Positions 58,118 to 64,000 of a stretch of 64,000 nucleotides of DNA are shown piece by piece. A program made the position numbers and the translations under genes. This stretch comes from Nilaparvata lugens (Eukaryota; Arthropoda; Insecta; Hemiptera; Delphacidae), in the NCBI RefSeq assembly GCF_014356525.2, contig NC_052507.1, positions 36,207,013 through 36,271,012 on the forward strand, written 5' to 3'. How positions within the stretch are numbered: position 1 is the stretch's first letter; every line of letters begins with the position of its first letter. The notes under the pieces were generated by a model that saw nothing but the letters and a program-made list of their open reading frames with translations, was not told the DNA's origin and did no database searches.

Positions 58118-58943
58118 ACTTTTTTTTACTTTCCTTGCCCTATAACCATTTAGGAAAGCATTGCTTTCCGAAAAAATTAAGGTACCCCAATTTCTGAATT
58201 TCTATACGTTTCAAGGTCCCCTGAGTTCGAAAAAGTGTTTTTTTGGTATTGGGCTGTATGTGTGTGCGTATGAGTGTATGTGCTTCTGTGTACACGATAT
58301 CTCATCTTCCAATTAACGGAATGACTTGAAATTTGGAACTCAAGGTCCTTACAATATAAGGATCCGACACGAACAATTTCGATCGAATGCAATTCAAGAT
58401 GGCGGCTAAAATGGAGAAAATATTGTCAAAAACAGGGTTTTTCGCGATTTTCTTGAAAACGGCTCCAACGATTTTAATGAAATTTATACTTAAAATAGTC
58501 ATCGAAGAGCTCTATCAACTGCCATAAGTCCATAAATCTGTAAAAATTTCAGGAGCTCCGCCCCATCTATGCAAAGTTTGATTTTAGATTCCCAATTATC
58601 AGGCTTCAGATACAATTCAAACAAAGAAACTGGAGTGGAAAAGATTGAGCATGAAAATCTCTACAATCAATGTTCAGTAACATTTTCACCTAAAATTGAA
58701 AATAAGTTAGAAATTCAAGAAAATGTGATTATCCAATTGCAAACAGTTGGCAACTGTTGATTCTATTAAATCTATTAAATCATCCACTATGAAGAGATAG
58801 CAGACCTCCAGCGTTATTGTCCTGTCACCAGCTGGCTCAGATCTTTGAATAGTAGACTTGAGATGAGCGTGAACACTAGCGACAGGTGATCAATTCTCAT
58901 AACGGCAAGGGAAGTTGTGTGAGTGCGCCACACCAGATTTTTC
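58118..58943 (+). mobile_element. Dispersed repeat family (GATGGCGGC family), copy 2
   Basis: More complete at the 5' side than the copy at 8301-8972. It begins near TTTTTTTTACTTTCCTTGCC and contains a 7-bp perfect hairpin GGAAAGCATTGCTTTCC at 58152-58168. It then continues AAATTAAGGTACCCCAATTT to the GTATGAGTG start of the shared region. It ends GTGTGAGTGCGCCACACC then AGATTTTT like copy 1. The two copies are roughly 85-90% alike. There is no conserved long frame and the class is unknown. Confidence 0.8.
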
Positions 58944-59039
58944 AATATTTAATTTGTAATATTTTTCAACCTCCGATTGGCCATGAATAAAAGACGAAAG
59001 AAGAATAATTTTTTAACTTGAAGTTCCTTACAAATATAA

Positions 59040-59300
59040 TCATTGTTCAACATAATTGCTGTGAAGGTTGATTGAGTCATTATTTGTCAAACCAGTGGGC
59101 CAGACTACCAAAATTCTCTTCTTAAAATTGTGGGTGATCAGGATTATCTCAACTGATTTGCTGGAGAAACCGTTCGGCTGTGAGGCCGAATTATCATGGA
59201 TCAAGACGATTCCGGAAGTCATTTCAAGTGACGTTTCATCACCATTGACACACAAAACCGTCACCCATGATGTTTCCTGCGTAAACTTGGATCATTTTTT
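59040..59300 (-). pseudogene. Possible mariner-type transposase remnant
   Basis: A minus-strand frame includes MTSGIVLIHDNSASQP, followed after about 15 residues by VEIILITHNF. This recalls the second catalytic block of mariner transposases (SG.VL.HDNA.PH...., then EVL.HP..SPDL), from memory of the family. The His-Pro and Ser-Pro-Asp-Leu part is not conserved, no TIRs were found, and the frame is about 75 codons against the roughly 345 of a mariner. The assignment is weak. Confidence 0.3.
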
Positions 59301-62300
59301 GTTGGACTCATTACTTTTTGCTAGCAGTAACGAGTAACACTACATAACTAGCACTTCACGACAACGGTAGACTCAAGTGAGGCGGCCATGCTTCTGGGTC
59401 TATAACTAGACAACATTTTACGATCTGAACACACTGATTACAGAGCGTTTGGTGAGGATGATGAGCTGATCAACTCTGTGAAAATCGCTCCCCCACCCTT
59501 TCTCTGTGTCTTATGATATGTAGATAGAGGTTGGAAAAAATATGCCTCGTATTCGCATGTATGTTACATTAGTTACATTTTTGCTAGTTCTACTAACAAG
59601 AAAATTCTCAACAGCTTAGTTGAATTCCTTCCAGTACACGCTACACGGTGCAGAGGAAGTAAACGCATGTTCTCCCACACTCTGACACTTGATAAAAACG
59701 GTCCCAAATCGGAACCATACGTCTGTTTGACCAATGGCACACAAGAGACTCGGCCTGGAAAAATGACCCGTCTAGAACTAATTCGAGCTCATTCTGTCAG
59801 CAAAATTGAATTCAGTGTTTTTTCGTGTGCTAGCAACACGCCAACAATCAACGTGAATGAAAATAATGAGAGGAGTAGGAGTGGAGTGAAGTCCTTGGAG
59901 CTTGGAATATCAATGGTGTGGTGGAAGTGGCAGGCCTGCTGCAGCTTTATGCTGGGACGGTGATGGAGAACGGTGTATCCTAAGCATAAAGAAAAATGAT
60001 CGCCAAGGGTGTCGTTTATAGCACAACATGGCCGCTTTCCTTCTACTGTGAAATTGAGTTAGCTACTCCTTGGCAAATGCATTATTTACATGTATCTCCT
60101 TTACCCCCACCACACCACTAACCTCTCATAGGAGAGAGAGGAAGAGAGTCTATTAGGCCACGGTAGTCTTCTCGTGACCGGCTAGACTACTTCTGCGCCA
60201 CAAGTTGAGTCTAACCTCTTTGTTCAGCAGCAGCAACACCACCAGATAAAACCTCTTTGCCGAAGTAGTTGCTTTTAAGTACCCGCCACCGAACAGTGTT
60301 TTCGGACTGGGTTGAGAGTGCGGACGAAATAATTCAGCTGTTGTTGCAAGGAGAAGCGATGTAAGAAGAAGTGGGTGGAAGAGTGGAAGGAATATATAGA
60401 ATAAGTTGAATATAGAGGTAAAGTGTGAGAAGAGGAGAAAGGATAAGAAGAAGAAGAAGAAGAAGGAGTTTAACGGCTGAATGAGAACAATATTGAGAGG
60501 TAGAAAAACAGAAAAAGAAAATAAATCAATTGATTTGTCAAGTTGAGCTTTAAAATGTAAATAGTTTAGAGATATAGAGTGAATAACATGAGGCATGGTA
60601 AGAGTTGGTAATGATAGTTTATAGGCATGAGAGAAATGGCAGAGGAAAAAAACAGCAATGGAAGATGAGGAAGAAGAATAAGGTAGAAAAATGTCTTCAG
60701 TTTATGTCATGATTTAGTGGGAAAAGGGATCAGTTATAACAAAATTAAGACAATAGTCTCACAATTTGAAGAGGTGGAAGATGGAGGGGTAGAGAAGAAA
60801 ACGTAGTCACATGAAGAACAAGAAAGAATGAATGAGAAATCAGTCTTGAGAGTTGAATAGAAACTTGAAGGAAGCGAGAAGCAAGTTGCTAATGTGAAGA
60901 AGTAAGCATAGAGTCAATGATTAAAGACATTTTCTCAAGAGGAGCAGGTAAGGGAGAGGTGATGAGTTAAAAATGAATCGGAAAAGAAAATCAGTAGGTG
61001 GAAAGCAGGTGAAGGAGCAATGGATTCGAATAGGGAGAATGACTCACAGGAGATTTGAATTATGAGGGAAAATAGCTGATAAATAATTAGTTGGAAAAAA
61101 AGGATTAGTAGGATGAAGTGGAACACAGAGTAGGCAGAGGAAAAAATGTTGAAATTTGTAAAGTGGAATTGTCGTTTGATTCAGTGGGTATGCGAGGGTG
61201 GGGAGTATTAAGGAAAGTGGACTCCGATCACCTGTGATCACCTGTGGTGGACACCGGTGATTTTATTAAATAACTACTATAGTTTTCATCTTTTGATCCA
61301 AATTGGATTTGAATATGGAATATGGAAGCATTTCTGGAAATATCAAATGAATAGGCAACGAGGCCTCTGCTCATCCTGAACTAATTCAGATTCCTTACAA
61401 TATTAATTTCAAAGACGTTTTCCAGTAGTGCTTTCTTTACTGGTGGGAAAATGTAGACGACAACGATGATGACATCAAGTTATGGAAAAGAGTGGCTGAT
61501 TGTTGCAGCCATGGAAGCATTGACAATGAGAGGGAGAGGGTCGAACAGAGCAGACGAAGAAAAGAAACAAGAAGAAGATGTTGGTGGAGAAGGGGAAGAA
61601 GCAGGAAGGAGAAGAGTGAAGGGGCTAACGAATGCCATTCGAAGCACGTACCAATAACATTTTCCGCTTCTTATTTAGTGCTGCTAAAGAGAACCTTTAA
61701 TAAGCAGCATGGAGGCTCAGAATGGTGGAGGCCAACGCAAACGTGAGATGGAGAACGAATTTCGACTAATTTAATAAGACCGAACGAAGAGGGTGGTGTG
61801 CTCCTACTCGCATCCTCCACACCCCCTCTATCGTCTTTCTGGTTTCATCTCCACATCTTTCGAAGTTTTCCTTTTCTAGATATTTTCTCACAGTTATCCT
61901 TCTTTCTCCTCTTGTTCACTCTTACTGTCTCTCTTTATCTATTCTTTCTTCTACCAACGCTATCGTGCTTCTGAGAAAAAGACAAAGGAGACAAATCATT
62001 ACTGTAGTTGTAATCGAGTAGCCCATGGATGAACCTAGGGGGCTCATGTAAATCAGGAGTACAATGATCCACAAGGAAGTTACATCAACACTAGACGTAA
62101 ATTGTACAACCAGATTATTCGCTAATTCCGCATGTGTAGTGCATCGTGCATGGTTGTCTTTTATCTGAAACTAGAGCCGATGTAGCATAGAACACGCTCT
62201 GTAAAACAAAATGAAGGAGTGAAACATTAATAATGATAGCCGTTACATTATGCTCATCTAGTATTCAGCATCTATCCGATAATCCAGAGATTTTTTTTAA

Positions 62301-64000
62301 AACAAGTCCCAGTTGTAACTGACCTTTCTCTTCCCAGAGAGAAGAACCTATCCAACATAAATAATATGTTGAATTCGCTAACTTCAGGGATTCAATTCGT
62401 CTGTCTTGAGTCTGGCTGCTGTTTTTCCTAGAGAACAAGGAAAAGTGTGATGAAGGAATATAGAGTGAAGTGACTGTGGGAGAAGTGAGTGCTAAAGAAG
62501 AGAAGGGAAGAAGACGAAAAAGAAGGGAAGAAGAAAAGTTTTGTGACAAGTGTTGCTTCGCATGATAACTTGGCAGCTTGTAGCTTTCTTGAAGATTGAC
62601 AGCATAGTCGCGTTGTTCTGTCTGTCATTGCAGTAATCCTTTTTGACGACACTATTCTTATTTTTCCTTTTCATCCTTTTCCATGACATTTTTTCTGTCT
62701 CTCTCTCTCTTTTTTCTTGTCTCCTGCTGTTATTCTTCTTCTCTCTTGCAGCGAGTGATCTTCTCCTTTCCTTCATTCTTCATGGCAAGTAATCTTTTCT
62801 CAACTAGAAAAAATCACTGTCGGCAGGAAGGATGCAATTCTTCACAAATCCTATTCGAAAAACAACACAGCAATGTGGGTGTTTGCCATTATTTGATAAC
62901 CAACTGTTTTGTCAAGACCAATTTCCTGTACACATCACGGATATCAGTTTTTCATGATAGAATAATACTACGATAAACATCAGCAATATCAATCCAATGT
63001 TACACGTAGAACTTACACAAGTAATTCGCTCGAGAAAACGACATTTACTACAAATCTTCCTTCCAAATTATAATTTTTGTGAACAAGAAACTGAAGTATC
63101 AACAAAGAATCATGTCACGAATTCTATCGAATAATTGTGAGCTTATACCTACACATTCATTCCCTTTCACTACGTTCGTTATCTCTATCTGTGGAGATTC
63201 TTGCATCCAACGTCAGGGAAACTCCAAACTTGAATCAGAAAACATTGCAAAATGGAGCTCATTCATCACTCAGTGTCAGAAGATTGTTGAAGTATTTTGA
63301 AAAGAATGCTTGATTGTAGATGTACGGTGTGACATATTCTGAAATAAGTGTCACAATTTACATGACATTTTCAAACCTGTTCCACATCATTTAATCTACT
63401 ATCACCCACATCAACACTCAGAATCTTATTTCTGGTAGACTGAAATTAATTGAAAATATGAACCTCACCAATTCCACCAAATCTCCTCAACTATTACTAA
63501 ATATTCTTGAATTATTGAATTGCTAGAACTGATGAAATCAGGAAACTTATTCAATAACTCTCCATGATAGGAATTGGTTTTTCCATTACAACCTATCAAG
63601 AATCTTTCTCAATGGCGGTGGGTCAGCCACTGTTAACATGTTTTCATTGTTTTAAGGAATCGATATTCATCATCACGATTCTCTATCTGTGTTTCATATA
63701 CAATTTTCTTGCAATGCTAACATAAGTCTAAAATGTGTGCGTGATTGATAAACTGATAAAAAAATAGTGATGCCTAATCAGAGTTAAAAACTCTAATAAT
63801 AGTACGCTGTCACGTCATTCCTACTTTTGGACCTACTTTTATCCAGGAAGGGAACAGCTTCGGGCAAGGTCTGTTGGCCATCTTCTGATATGTATATCTT
63901 GGAGAATATAGTTCAACAAATATCTAAGTGAAATCAACGGCCTATTTCACATGCCTATCATCGTAGAGACTGTAGATTCTGCTGTTCATGAACATGAACT
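59301..64000. other. No supported gene
   Basis: About 4.7 kb. A plus-strand purine-rich block runs from about 60350 to 61200, with a short (GAA)n at 60448-60468 and chance minus-strand Ser/Leu/Phe-rich frames. A strong polypyrimidine-CAG acceptor-like sequence lies near 62749. Nothing else recognised apart from the stem-loop at 63845. Confidence 0.45.
63845..63888 (+). repeat. Dispersed stem-loop cassette, copy 6
   Basis: GGAAGGGAACAG, CTTCGGGCAAGGT, then CTGTTGGCCATCTTC. The left arm and GGGC loop match copies 1, 4 and 5. The right arm is eroded. Confidence 0.5.

Overview
This 64 kb window is eukaryotic, AT-rich and almost entirely non-coding. I found no complete host protein-coding gene, no rRNA and no convincing tRNA. 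What can be recognised is a dense, layered population of transposable elements and simple repeats of the kind seen in large insect genomes. Several families (the CTAG-ending family at 3.6, 4.1, 10.4, 14.4, 18.5 and 50.1 kb; the repeat at 8.3 and 58.1 kb; the stem-loops near 6.9, 50.0 and 63.8 kb) look to me like repeats of hemipterans, planthoppers in particular. That is recollection, not a search, and the species is not proven. The window is probably intergenic or lies in a very long intron.

Layout. 0-9 kb: a LINE 3' relic, two tandem copies of the CTAG-ending family, a decayed R2-like retrotransposon C-terminus on the minus strand, a 590 bp 9-bp satellite, a GT array and a dispersed repeat. 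9-20 kb: mostly blank, with a third family copy, a Jockey-type C-terminal relic, a fourth copy split by a LINE 3' end, and a fifth containing an expanded 8-bp minisatellite. 20-27 kb: two separate direct tandem duplications (about 1.34 kb and 1.70 kb units) only 765 bp apart, followed by a purine-rich block. 27-35 kb: nothing recognisable except a small hairpin minisatellite. 35.5-39.3 kb: the best-preserved element, a LINE with apurinic-type endonuclease and reverse transcriptase whose long ORF carries one nonsense codon and two frame breaks. 43.5-50 kb: terminal-inverted-repeat elements, including a 2 kb TTA-flanked composite whose GGA array is split by a LINE, a 152 bp MITE with a 9-bp target duplication, and two adjacent MITEs flanked by TA and TAA. 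50-52.2 kb: the largest CTAG-family copy, carrying LINE coding sequence and a heat-shock-element-like segment, then a foldback. 52-64 kb: minisatellites, a second dispersed-repeat copy, a possible mariner remnant and otherwise blank sequence.

The recognisable parts do not form a pathway. They record successive insertions (LINE into CTAG-family element, LINE into microsatellite inside a TIR element) and local rearrangement. The most useful leads are the CTAG-ending family, the TTA-flanked composite, the dispersed stem-loop cassette and the paired tandem duplications.
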